From an uncultured Phascolarctobacterium sp. (GTDB lineage Bacteria > Bacillota > Negativicutes > Acidaminococcales > Acidaminococcaceae): DNA of 6,239 nucleotides. Numbering within the stretch: position 1 is the stretch's first letter; every line of letters begins with the position of its first letter. Positions 1 through 5,378 of this stretch are shown here, in pieces. The notes under the pieces were generated by a model. That model was not told the DNA's origin and ran no database searches. It was given only the letters and a program-made list of their open reading frames with translations. Where the stretch lies: positions 1-6,239 of the forward strand of contig CALCUU010000103.1 of NCBI GenBank assembly GCA_937906915.1, in the 5' to 3' direction. A program made the position numbers and the translations under genes.

Positions 1-11
1 GGCGAAATTTT

Positions 12-36
12 TTAACGCTCCTTTTAGTATGAAAAT
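12..36. repeat. Left terminal inverted repeat of the 12-330 element
   Basis: This 25-bp arm matches the reverse complement of 306-330 except at positions 22 and 24. As left-to-right RNA both exceptions would be U-G pairs (22 with 320, 24 with 318). The inner part (31-36) is also the start of the local hairpin 31-41/108-118, so the outer stem and the local hairpin share and may compete for these bases. Confidence 0.75.
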
Positions 37-118
37 ATTGCTGTCCACATATTCGCATCCAAAATTATCCAATAACTAAGAAACTACAGCTCAGGATGTG
101 GAACTTCGCAATATTTTC
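31..118. repeat. Left subterminal hairpin of the element
   Basis: GAAAATATTGC at 31-41 pairs perfectly with GCAATATTTTC at 108-118. The stem continues inward, after a small internal loop, with 44-50 pairing to 96-102 (TCCACAT with ATGTGGA). The apical loop is AT-rich and shows no coding potential. It mirrors the hairpin at 250-311 in position and in stem sequence, with two differences that are compensated on the opposite arm. Confidence 0.65.
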
Positions 119-249
119 TTGAATCTGTGTCGCTAAAATTTGCCTGATTGTTGCCAGAAAGTAATTAAATTGCTTTTCGAAGTAATAAACCTAAAAGCTA
201 TTTATTAGCTTCAAAGCGACGTTTAGAAATGTAGCGACTCTGTAATAAA

Positions 250-311
250 GAAAATGTTACAACGAGCAAACTTGTTTGAGCAAAGCGAGTTGTTTGCGAG
301 GTAACATTTTC
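250..311. repeat. Right subterminal hairpin of the element
   Basis: GAAAATGTTAC at 250-260 pairs perfectly with GTAACATTTTC at 301-311. Inside, 266-271 (GCAAAC) pairs with 292-297 (GTTTGC), and 272-277 pairs with 283-288 through two G-U pairs, closing a five-base loop at 278-282. The result is one coherent hairpin of about 62 nt. There is no T-run after it, so it does not look like an intrinsic terminator. Confidence 0.65.
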
Positions 312-330
312 ATACTAGAGGGAGCGTTAA
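306..330. repeat. Right terminal inverted repeat of the 12-330 element
   Basis: Inverted partner of 12-36, with two differences at 318 and 320. The outermost bases read GGAGCGTTAA. The sequence beyond 330 does not match the sequence before 12, so this is the true edge of the repeat. Between here and the promoter at 447 I see only AT-rich sequence with a small palindrome (337-344) and a 5-bp hairpin (357-370), and no gene. Confidence 0.75.
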
Positions 331-446
331 GCATTTCTCATGAGCGGTAAGCAATAAATCACGAATGATTAAAAACAACTATGAGTTTATTATAACGAAT
401 AAGAGCGAAAACAGCAAAGAATTTTGGAGATTGGCGAAGAAAAACG

Positions 447-475
447 CTGAAAAAACGAAAAAAGTGTGATATAAT
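447..475 (+). promoter_or_regulatory. Sigma-70/sigma-A-type promoter for the yicC operon
   Basis: A perfect TATAAT lies at 470-475, preceded by TGA at 467-469, which makes an extended -10. The -35 candidate CTGAAA at 447-452 matches the TTGACA consensus at four of six positions, with a 17-bp spacer. Transcription would start near 482, leaving an 80-nt leader before yicC. It is the best promoter in the 231 bp between the repeat element and the first gene of the five-gene block. The -10 is strong evidence; the -35 is weaker. Confidence 0.7.
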
Positions 476-483
476 TATTTGCT

Positions 484-547
484 AAGATAAGCTGGTAAAG
501 AAGCGCTTATCTTTTGAAAATAGTTCGTTGTGTGGCGTAAGCCGCCA
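484..547 (+). promoter_or_regulatory. Leader with two stem-loops upstream of yicC
   Basis: AAGATAAGC at 484-492 pairs perfectly with GCTTATCTT at 505-513, forming a 9-bp stem with a 12-nt loop essentially at the predicted 5' end of the mRNA. A second small hairpin, TGGCG (533-537) with CGCCA (543-547), ends four bases before the ribosome binding site AGGAGG (551-556). The first may stabilise the transcript end and the second may affect ribosome access; both roles are inferred. I recognise no known riboswitch class here, and no T-run makes the first hairpin a convincing terminator. Confidence 0.5.
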
Positions 548-561
548 GTTAGGAGGAAATC

Positions 562-1461
562 GTGTTAAAAAGCATGACCGGTTTTGGTCGCGGTCAATAC
601 GAGGACGAAAACTTTTCCGTCACCGTAGAAATGAAAACCGTGAACCATCGTTATAACGAGGTAGCAATCCGCTTGCCCCGTTTCTTAAATCCCTTGGAGG
701 ATAAAATCCGCAAAACCATTTTGAAAACTGTAAACCGTGGTCGCATCGACGTGTTCATCAACGCAGACTACACTTCCAGTGAAAACTGCACCTTGAAAGT
801 TGATAAGAACTTGGCTGCTGCATACCACAAGGCTCTGCAAGAAGTTGGTGCTGCTATCGGACTTGAAGAGCTGAACATCAACAGCGCTCAAGAAGTAATG
901 TACCTTTCCCGTTGCCAAGACGTTATCAACGTTAAAGAAGGCTTCTTCGATGTAGAAACCGTTTGGCCCAAAGTGGAACAAGCTGTTAAAGAAGCTCTGG
1001 ATAATTTGGTAACCATGCGCGAAACCGAAGGCGGTAACATTTACGGTGACTTCATCTATCGTGCAGATTTGATTGCTGAAAAGCTTACCAAAATCGAAGA
1101 ACGCTCCCCCATGGTTGTAGAAGAATATCAAGCTAAATTGACTGACCGCTTGAACAATCTTTTAGCTGACCACAACATCACCGTGGAACCGGAACGCTTG
1201 CTCCAAGAAGTGGCAATCTTTGCAGACCGCGCAAGCATCACCGAAGAAATTGTGCGTCTCAAGAGCCACATTAAACAATTCAAGAACATCATCAATTCTG
1301 ACCAACCCGTTGGTCGTAAGCTGGACTTCTTAATTCAAGAGTTCAACCGCGAAGCAAACACCATTGCTTCTAAAGCCAACGATTACACCTTGGCACAAAT
1401 CGTAGTAGAAATTAAAGCTGAAATTGAGAAAATTCGTGAGCAAATTCAAAACATTGAATAA
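562..1461 (+). CDS. yicC: YicC/YloC family endoribonuclease
   Basis: 299-aa protein of the YicC family, whose E. coli member is reported to act as an endoribonuclease involved in small-RNA decay; it should be cytoplasmic. The N-terminal YicC_N hallmark SMTGFGR is at residues 4-10, followed by KTVNHRYNE (25-33) and NRGRIDV (58-64). The C-terminal DUF1732 part carries the RLLQEVAIFADR segment (212-223), EEIVRLKSH (228-236) and GRKLDFLIQEFNRE (251-264), then NTIASKAND. Length is normal for the family. The GTG start at 562 is chosen because AGGAGG lies five bases upstream and because family members usually have three or four residues before SMTGFGR. It is first in a five-gene operon, with 14 nt to remA. 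Residue 225 is Ser where I remember the family having Asp (D-I/V-x-E-E), a possible deviation. The family call is very secure; the physiological substrate is unknown. Confidence 0.95.
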   Translation: MLKSMTGFGRGQYEDENFSVTVEMKTVNHRYNEVAIRLPRFLNPLEDKIRKTILKTVNRGRIDVFINADYTSSENCTLKVDKNLAAAYHKALQEVGAAIGLEELNINSAQEVMYLSRCQDVINVKEGFFDVETVWPKVEQAVKEALDNLVTMRETEGGNIYGDFIYRADLIAEKLTKIEERSPMVVEEYQAKLTDRLNNLLADHNITVEPERLLQEVAIFADRASITEEIVRLKSHIKQFKNIINSDQPVGRKLDFLIQEFNREANTIASKANDYTLAQIVVEIKAEIEKIREQIQNIE

Positions 1462-1475
1462 CACGGGAGGCTTTT

Positions 1476-1736
1476 ATGGATATTAAATTAATCAATATCG
1501 GTTTTGGTAACATTGTTGCTGCTAACCGCATCATCTCTATCATCAGTCCTGAATCTGCACCCATCAAGCGCATTATCCAAGAAGCGCGTGACAAGGGCAT
1601 GCTCATCGATGCAACCTATGGTCGTCGTACCCGCGCAGTTGTTGTTACCGATAGCGGTCACATCATTCTTTCTGCGGTACAACCGGAAACTGTTGCCAAC
1701 CGTTTGATTCAAACTGACGACGAAGACGAAGAATAG
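1476..1736 (+). CDS. remA: RemA-family DNA-binding regulator (DUF370)
   Basis: 86-aa protein of the RemA/YlzA family. In Bacillus subtilis RemA is a DNA-binding activator of matrix and osmoprotection genes and assembles into oligomeric rings. The start MDIKLINIGFGN is typical of the family. Arg18, Pro29, Arg50 and Arg51, positions I recall as important for DNA binding or function in B. subtilis RemA, are all present (NR at 17-18, GRRTR at 49-53). A conserved hydrophobic segment, AVVVTDSGHIILSAVQPET, follows, and an acidic tail (DDEDEE) closes the protein. GGGAGG at 1465-1470 sits five bases before the ATG. Its position between yicC and gmk is the usual one in Firmicutes. In non-Bacillus hosts the regulon is unknown, so matrix control should not be assumed. 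Confidence 0.94.
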   Translation: MDIKLINIGFGNIVAANRIISIISPESAPIKRIIQEARDKGMLIDATYGRRTRAVVVTDSGHIILSAVQPETVANRLIQTDDEDEE

Positions 1737-1749
1737 GTGGTGGCTATTG

Positions 1750-2412
1750 ATGGGAAACGAAGTTAAACCTCAAGGCGTGTTGCTTGTAGTATCCGGTCCT
1801 TCCGGTGCAGGCAAGGGAACCATTTGCGGAATGCTCCGTGAGCAATTGCCTGACTTGGGTTATTCCGTATCCGTTACCACTCGTCAACCCCGCGTTGGTG
1901 AAGTGGACGGAGTGAACTACTTCTTTAAAACCGTTGATGAAGTAAAAGAAATGATTGCCAACGACGAGTTCCTTGAATATGCAGAAGTGTATGGTAATTA
2001 TTACGGTACTCCGCGCCAATTCGTAATGGAACAGTTGAATTCCGGCAAGGACGTTCTTTTAGAAATTGATATCCAAGGTGCGTTGCAAGTAAAAGAGCAT
2101 TTCCCCGATGGCGTATTTGTGTTCATCACACCGCCTTCCTTGGACGAACTGTGTGCTCGCATCTACAAACGTGGAACTGATAGCGAAGAGGTTATCAAGC
2201 GTCGTATGGCATCTGCTGCTGACGAACTGACCTACGCTTCTAAATATGACTACATCATTGTCAACGACATTGCGGAAAAGGCTACCCAAAAGGTTTTGAC
2301 CGTAATGGAGGCAGAACGCTATCGTGTGGCAAGAACTTATTTCATCATTGATGAAATTTGCAAACTTAAATTAGATTTAGAAAAATGCAAACCTAGCAAA
2401 GATAAGGAGTGA
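1750..2412 (+). CDS. gmk: Guanylate kinase
   Basis: 220-aa cytoplasmic enzyme that phosphorylates GMP to GDP with ATP, essential for GTP and dGTP supply. The P-loop GPSGAGKGT is at residues 16-24. The GMP-binding region follows: SVTTRQPRVGE (41-51) with Tyr57, then EYAEVYGNYYGTP (76-88). The LEIDIQGA strand (104-111) and the lid with RGTDSEEVIKRR (141-152) complete the fold. It is slightly longer than the usual roughly 205 residues because of a short N-terminal lead and a Lys-rich C-terminal tail. A TTG directly precedes the ATG (1747), so the protein may begin one residue earlier. The AGGTGG ribosome site (1735-1740) overlaps the remA stop and is nine bases from ATG and six from TTG; I chose ATG. 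Guanylate kinases of Firmicutes such as Bacillus are known targets of (p)ppGpp inhibition, which may apply here. Confidence 0.96.
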   Translation: MGNEVKPQGVLLVVSGPSGAGKGTICGMLREQLPDLGYSVSVTTRQPRVGEVDGVNYFFKTVDEVKEMIANDEFLEYAEVYGNYYGTPRQFVMEQLNSGKDVLLEIDIQGALQVKEHFPDGVFVFITPPSLDELCARIYKRGTDSEEVIKRRMASAADELTYASKYDYIIVNDIAEKATQKVLTVMEAERYRVARTYFIIDEICKLKLDLEKCKPSKDKE

Positions 2413-2418
2413 TATAAA

Positions 2419-2613
2419 ATGTCTATGGTAGATCCTTCCATCGATTATTTGGCTGAAAAGGTGGACAGCAAATACACCTTGGTTATTTTGGCTGCAAAAC
2501 GCGCTCGTGAACTTACTGTTCCCGGCGTTAACGCTGCAGAAAAAGAAGTAAGCAGCGCTCTGAAAGAAATTTCTGTAGATACCATTACTTACGAACGTAC
2601 TAAAAACGTATAA
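2419..2613 (+). CDS. rpoZ: DNA-directed RNA polymerase omega subunit
   Basis: 64-aa omega subunit, which helps assemble and stabilise RNA polymerase by binding beta-prime. The core signature SKYTLVILAAKRARELT is at residues 17-33, followed by EKEVSSALKEI (41-51), the normal second conserved stretch. The N-terminus PSIDYLAEKVDSKY is also characteristic. Length is within the range for Firmicutes. The ATG at 2419 is favoured over the one at 2425 because AAGGAG (2404-2409) is nine bases from the first and fifteen from the second. That ribosome site lies just before the gmk stop, and only six bases separate the genes, so translational coupling with gmk is likely. The gmk-rpoZ neighbourhood is widely conserved in bacteria. 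Confidence 0.95.
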   Translation: MSMVDPSIDYLAEKVDSKYTLVILAAKRARELTVPGVNAAEKEVSSALKEISVDTITYERTKNV

Positions 2614-2631
2614 GTTTAGGAGGAAGCCATC

Positions 2632-3837
2632 GTGCTGAATGGTAAAAAAATCGTATTAGGTGTTACCGGCGGTATCGCCGTTTATAAAGCTGTAGATTTG
2701 GTTAGCCGTTTGCGTAAGCAAGGGGCAGAGGTGCGTGTTATTATGACTGAACACGCGCAACAATTCGTTACCCCTTTGACCTTTAAGGAAATTAGCGGTA
2801 ACAAGGTTGCTGTTTCCATGTGGGAAGCTAACCAAGAATTTAACGTGGAGCATATTGCTTTGGCTAACTGGGCAGATGCTTTCGTAGTTGCTCCGGCAAC
2901 TGCAAATATTTTAGCAAAAATGGCTAATGGCATTGCAGATGACTTGCTTTCCACTACCTTGTTGGCGGCGCAAGCTCCTATCATCGTGTGCCCTGCCATG
3001 AATACCGGTATGTACCAAAATCCGATTACTCAGGAAAACATTGCCAAGCTGGAAGGTCACGGCGTAACCGTAATGCCTCCTGCTGTTGGCTACTTGGCTT
3101 GTGGCGTAACTGGCCCCGGTCGTTTGCCTGAACCTCAGCAGATTGTAGAATTTATTGACGCTTTCTTTGCGAAAAAAGACGGCGATATGGTTGGCTTGAA
3201 AGTTCTCGTTACCGCAGCAGGTACTCGTGAACCCATTGACCCCGTCCGCTTCGTAGGTAATCGTTCCTCCGGCAAAATGGGTTATGCCATTGCTCAAATG
3301 GCAGCTCAACGTGGGGCAGAGGTGCTCCTCGTAACTGGTCCTTCCGCACTGCCCATTCCGCCCAACGTAAAAGGCGTGAAGGTTGAAACTACCAACGAAA
3401 TGTTGGAAGCAGTTATGGAAGCTTACGACAAAATGGACGTAGTAATTAAGGCTGCTGCTGTAGCTGACTACCGTCCCCGCGACGTAGCTGACCAAAAAAT
3501 TAAGAAGAAAACTGACGACGCACTGACTGTCGTTATGGATAAAAACCCGGATATCTTGAAAGAGTTGGGCGCACGCAAGGCTCACCAAGTTTTGGTAGGC
3601 TTCGCTGCAGAAACCCAAAATCTTTTGGATAATGCTCGCGAAAAAATCGTGAAGAAAAACTTGGACATGATTGTTGCTAACGACGTAACCGCAGCTGGCG
3701 CAGGCTTCAATACTGATACTAACATCGTAAAATTCCTGTATCCCAGCGGTGAAGTACGTTCCTTGGAACAAATGGCTAAGACCGAAGTTGCTAATCTGCT
3801 TCTTGACGCAGTTATGGAACTGAAAGCAAAAAAATAA
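2632..3837 (+). CDS. coaBC: Bifunctional phosphopantothenoylcysteine synthetase/decarboxylase
   Basis: 401-aa fused enzyme for two steps of coenzyme A synthesis: CoaB joins 4'-phosphopantothenate to cysteine using CTP, and CoaC decarboxylates the product to 4'-phosphopantetheine with FMN. The N-terminal flavoprotein (CoaC) domain, about 1-180, begins GKKIVLGVTGGIA and has the catalytic His74 (NVEHIALANW), the PAMNTGMYQNP substrate motif (121-131) and the active-site Cys157 in GYLACG. The CoaB domain, about 186-395, has VTAAGTREPIDPVRFVGNRS with Asn210, AAAVADYRP (274-282) and the KIKKK stretch starting at Lys289. These match E. coli His75, Cys158, Asn210 and Lys289. The GTG start is supported by AGGAGG at 2618-2623, eight bases upstream. 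It is last in the operon, 18 nt after rpoZ. No clear terminator follows before the metK promoter; priA, often next in other genomes, is absent here. Confidence 0.97.
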   Translation: MLNGKKIVLGVTGGIAVYKAVDLVSRLRKQGAEVRVIMTEHAQQFVTPLTFKEISGNKVAVSMWEANQEFNVEHIALANWADAFVVAPATANILAKMANGIADDLLSTTLLAAQAPIIVCPAMNTGMYQNPITQENIAKLEGHGVTVMPPAVGYLACGVTGPGRLPEPQQIVEFIDAFFAKKDGDMVGLKVLVTAAGTREPIDPVRFVGNRSSGKMGYAIAQMAAQRGAEVLLVTGPSALPIPPNVKGVKVETTNEMLEAVMEAYDKMDVVIKAAAVADYRPRDVADQKIKKKTDDALTVVMDKNPDILKELGARKAHQVLVGFAAETQNLLDNAREKIVKKNLDMIVANDVTAAGAGFNTDTNIVKFLYPSGEVRSLEQMAKTEVANLLLDAVMELKAKK

Positions 3838-3882
3838 GATAAAAATTTTGTGGAGAATATGAAAAATTTATCCGCATATCTC

Positions 3883-3911
3883 TTGCAAAGTTAAAAGATA
3901 TACCTTATAAT
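3883..3911 (+). promoter_or_regulatory. Sigma-70/sigma-A-type promoter of the SAM riboswitch-metK unit
   Basis: A -35 box TTGCAA (3883-3888, four of six matches to TTGACA) and a perfect -10 TATAAT (3906-3911) are separated by exactly 17 bp. Transcription would start near 3918, about 17 nt before the riboswitch P1 helix. The placement directly upstream of an S-box leader makes a functional assignment likely. It lies 46 bp after the end of coaBC. Confidence 0.8.
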
Positions 3912-3934
3912 TAGGTACGTTAATTTTAAAACTA

Positions 3935-4037
3935 CTCATCAAGAGCGGTGGAGGGAATGGCCCTGTGAAACCGCAGCAACCCTTGCAGAGTGATGTCTGC
4001 AAAAAGGTGCTAAATCCTGCGTGTAACGTAAGATGAG
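3935..4037 (+). promoter_or_regulatory. SAM-I (S-box) riboswitch aptamer
   Basis: The S-box core is unmistakable: AAGAGCGGTGGAGGGA, then TGGCCCTGTGAAACCGC, GCAACC, and GGTGCTAAATCCTGC. P1 is CTCATC (3935-3940) with GATGAG (4032-4037). P2 starts with GCGGT (3945-3949) pairing to ACCGC (3970-3974), and its inner helix is GGG (3953-3955) with CCC (3961-3963). The loop GG at 3959-3960 can reach the CC at 3980-3982 for the family's pseudoknot. P3 is TTGCAGA (3983-3989) with TCTGCAA (3996-4002). P4 is a short TGCG/CGTA helix around 4018-4029. It should bind S-adenosylmethionine and repress metK in cis when SAM is abundant. Class assignment is from sequence recognition, with very high confidence. 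Confidence 0.97.
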
Positions 4038-4074
4038 AATGCTTCATTAGATGTTAATTTGTGGCGTTCTCGTT
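4032..4074 (+). promoter_or_regulatory. Antiterminator helix of the SAM riboswitch
   Basis: Bases 4032-4042 (GATGAGAATGC), which include the 3' strand of aptamer helix P1, can pair with 4064-4074 (GCGTTCTCGTT) over 11 bp with three G-U pairs. That pairing uses up the left arm of the terminator hairpin at 4062-4085. P1 formation on SAM binding therefore releases the terminator, and absence of SAM favours read-through into metK. This is the standard S-box OFF switch, here readable base by base. Confidence 0.85.
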
Positions 4075-4096
4075 AGAGAACGCCATTCTTATTTTT
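4062..4096 (+). terminator. Intrinsic terminator of the SAM riboswitch expression platform
   Basis: TGGCGTTCTC (4062-4071) pairs perfectly with GAGAACGCCA (4076-4085) around a GTTA loop, followed by a T-rich run (TTCTTATTTTT, 4086-4096). This is a strong Rho-independent terminator placed 76 nt before the metK start codon. It can also stop any transcripts that read through from coaBC. Confidence 0.93.
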
Positions 4097-4100
4097 CTGC

Positions 4101-4128
4101 GAATTGTTAAAAGCACTTCTAACAATTC
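4101..4128 (+). repeat. Inverted repeat between the riboswitch terminator and metK
   Basis: GAATTGTTA (4101-4109) and TAACAATTC (4120-4128) form a perfect 9-bp inverted repeat with a 10-nt spacer. Only TTT follows, so it is a poor terminator. It lies in the part of the leader that is transcribed only after read-through, 43 bp before metK. It may be an mRNA hairpin, a processing site or an operator; nothing in the sequence decides between these. Confidence 0.5.
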
Positions 4129-4171
4129 TTTGGCAAGCACTGTATATTGAATGTAAAAAAGGAGTAACGAA

Positions 4172-5350
4172 ATGCGTAAATTATTTACATCCGAATCCGT
4201 AACTGAAGGTCATCCCGATAAAATCGCTGACCAAATTTCCGATTCCGTATTAGATGCTATTTTGGCAAAAGACCCTAAAGGTCGTGTTGCTTGTGAAACC
4301 GTTGTAACTACCGGACAAATCCACGTTGTAGGTGAAATCTCTACTACCTGCTACGTTGACATTGCTAGCATTGCTCGTAATGCTGTTATTGAAATTGGCT
4401 ATGACCGTGCTAAATATGGCTTTGACGGTAACACCTGTGGCGTGCTGATTTCTATTGACGAACAATCTCCCGATATTGCAATGGGCGTTGATAAAGCTTT
4501 GGAAGCAAAAGAAGGCAACGCTTCTGAAGAAGAAACCGGCGCTGGCGACCAAGGTATGATGTTTGGTTACGCAACAAACGAAACTGAAACCTTAATGCCC
4601 ATGCCTGCTTACCTGGCAAATAAATTGTCCCTGCGCTTGACCCAAGTTCGCAAAACTGGCGTACTGCCTTACCTGCGTCCTGACGGCAAGACCCAAGTAA
4701 CCGTTGAATACGTTGACGGCAAACCTGTTCGTATTGATGCCATCGTTATCTCTTCCCAACACGCTCCGGAAGTTGAAAACGACCAAATCCGTAAGGACAT
4801 CATTGAACACGTAATCAACGCTGTTGTTCCTGCAGAAATGCTGGACGAAAATACTAAATACTACATTAACCCCACTGGTCGTTTTGTAATTGGTGGTCCT
4901 CAAGGTGACGCTGGCTTGACCGGTCGTAAAATTATTGTAGATACCTACGGTGGTATGGCTCGTCATGGCGGCGGTGCTTTCTCCGGTAAAGACCCCTCCA
5001 AAGTTGACCGCAGTGCAGCTTACGCAGCTCGTTACGTTGCTAAAAACGTAGTTGCTGCAGGCTTGGCTGATAAATGCGAAATCCAATTGGCTTATGCTAT
5101 CGGCGTAGCTCAACCGGTATCCGTTTTGGTAGAAACCTTTGGCACTGCTAAAATTGATGAAGAAAAAATCGCAGAACTGGTTAAAAAGAACTTCTCCTTG
5201 AGCCCCAGTGGTATCATCAGAGAATTAGACCTGCTGCGTCCGATTTACAAACAAACTGCAGCTTACGGTCACTTCGGCAGAACTGACGTAGACCTGCCGT
5301 GGGAACACACCGATAAAGCAGCAGCTTTGAGAGAACAAGCTGGTCTGTAA
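4172..5350 (+). CDS. metK: S-adenosylmethionine synthetase (methionine adenosyltransferase)
   Basis: 392-aa cytoplasmic enzyme that makes S-adenosylmethionine from methionine and ATP, releasing phosphate and diphosphate; it normally works as a tetramer with Mg2+ and K+. Signatures in order: FTSESVTEGHPDKIADQISD with His14 and Asp16 (5-24), the GAGDQGMMFGYA hexapeptide region (123-134), TGRFVIGGPQGDAGLTGRK (235-253), and the P-loop-like GGGAFSGKDPSKVDRSAAY (266-284). The C-terminus RPIYKQTAAYGHFGR is also conserved. Length matches the family. The ATG has AAAGGAG at 4158-4164, seven bases upstream. Expression should be controlled by the SAM-I riboswitch in its leader, a direct product-feedback loop. 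All key residues are present, with no sign of damage. Confidence 0.98.
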   Translation: MRKLFTSESVTEGHPDKIADQISDSVLDAILAKDPKGRVACETVVTTGQIHVVGEISTTCYVDIASIARNAVIEIGYDRAKYGFDGNTCGVLISIDEQSPDIAMGVDKALEAKEGNASEEETGAGDQGMMFGYATNETETLMPMPAYLANKLSLRLTQVRKTGVLPYLRPDGKTQVTVEYVDGKPVRIDAIVISSQHAPEVENDQIRKDIIEHVINAVVPAEMLDENTKYYINPTGRFVIGGPQGDAGLTGRKIIVDTYGGMARHGGGAFSGKDPSKVDRSAAYAARYVAKNVVAAGLADKCEIQLAYAIGVAQPVSVLVETFGTAKIDEEKIAELVKKNFSLSPSGIIRELDLLRPIYKQTAAYGHFGRTDVDLPWEHTDKAAALREQAGL

Positions 5351-5378
5351 TCTTTTGAATTGAGGGATAGGGGAAATA

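Larger units (their letters stand above)
12..330. repeat. Inverted-repeat element with nested hairpins (MITE-like or structured RNA)
   Basis: The two ends, 12-36 and 306-330, are inverted copies with 23 of 25 positions matching; each starts TTAACGCTCC reading inward and continues to TAGTATGAAAAT. Inside lie four further paired blocks: 31-41 with 108-118 (11 bp perfect), 129-135 with 232-238 (7 bp, GTCGCTA), 179-189 with 201-212 (one bulge), and 250-260 with 301-311 (11 bp perfect). Together they can form an outer stem (12-30/312-330) that opens into a junction with three arms. No ORF of useful length is present. TTAA stands at both outer ends, but no longer target duplication is visible. It could be a non-autonomous mobile element, an intergenic repeat family, or a non-coding RNA; the sequence alone does not decide. 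The structure is directly visible, the identity is not recognised. Confidence 0.7.

Noticed and set aside
29..79. Short plus-strand ORF (16 aa) in the left end of the repeat element, with a mirror 18-aa ORF on the minus strand at 257-313
   Set aside because: Both begin ATGAAAAT only because the ends are inverted copies. The rest of the peptides is unrelated, and neither has a ribosome binding site.
250..311. Right hairpin of the repeat element as an intrinsic terminator of an upstream gene
   Set aside because: The stem is long but not GC-rich at its base, and CATACTAGAG rather than a T-run follows it.
386..396. TATTATAAC as an alternative -10 box for the yicC operon
   Set aside because: There is no -35 box at a suitable distance, and the perfect extended -10 at 467-475 is closer and better.
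2911..3771. Long minus-strand ORF (286 codons) opposite coaBC
   Set aside because: It lies wholly inside coaBC, whose catalytic motifs are intact, and its translation has no recognisable domain; it is a shadow of codon bias.
3853..3882. Hairpin after coaBC (GAGAATATG with CATATCTC) as a terminator
   Set aside because: The stem is AT-rich with a bulge and a 13-nt loop, and no T-run follows; it runs directly into the -35 region of the next promoter.
4592..5113. Minus-strand ORF opposite metK
   Set aside because: Entirely within metK, with no ribosome site and no family resemblance.
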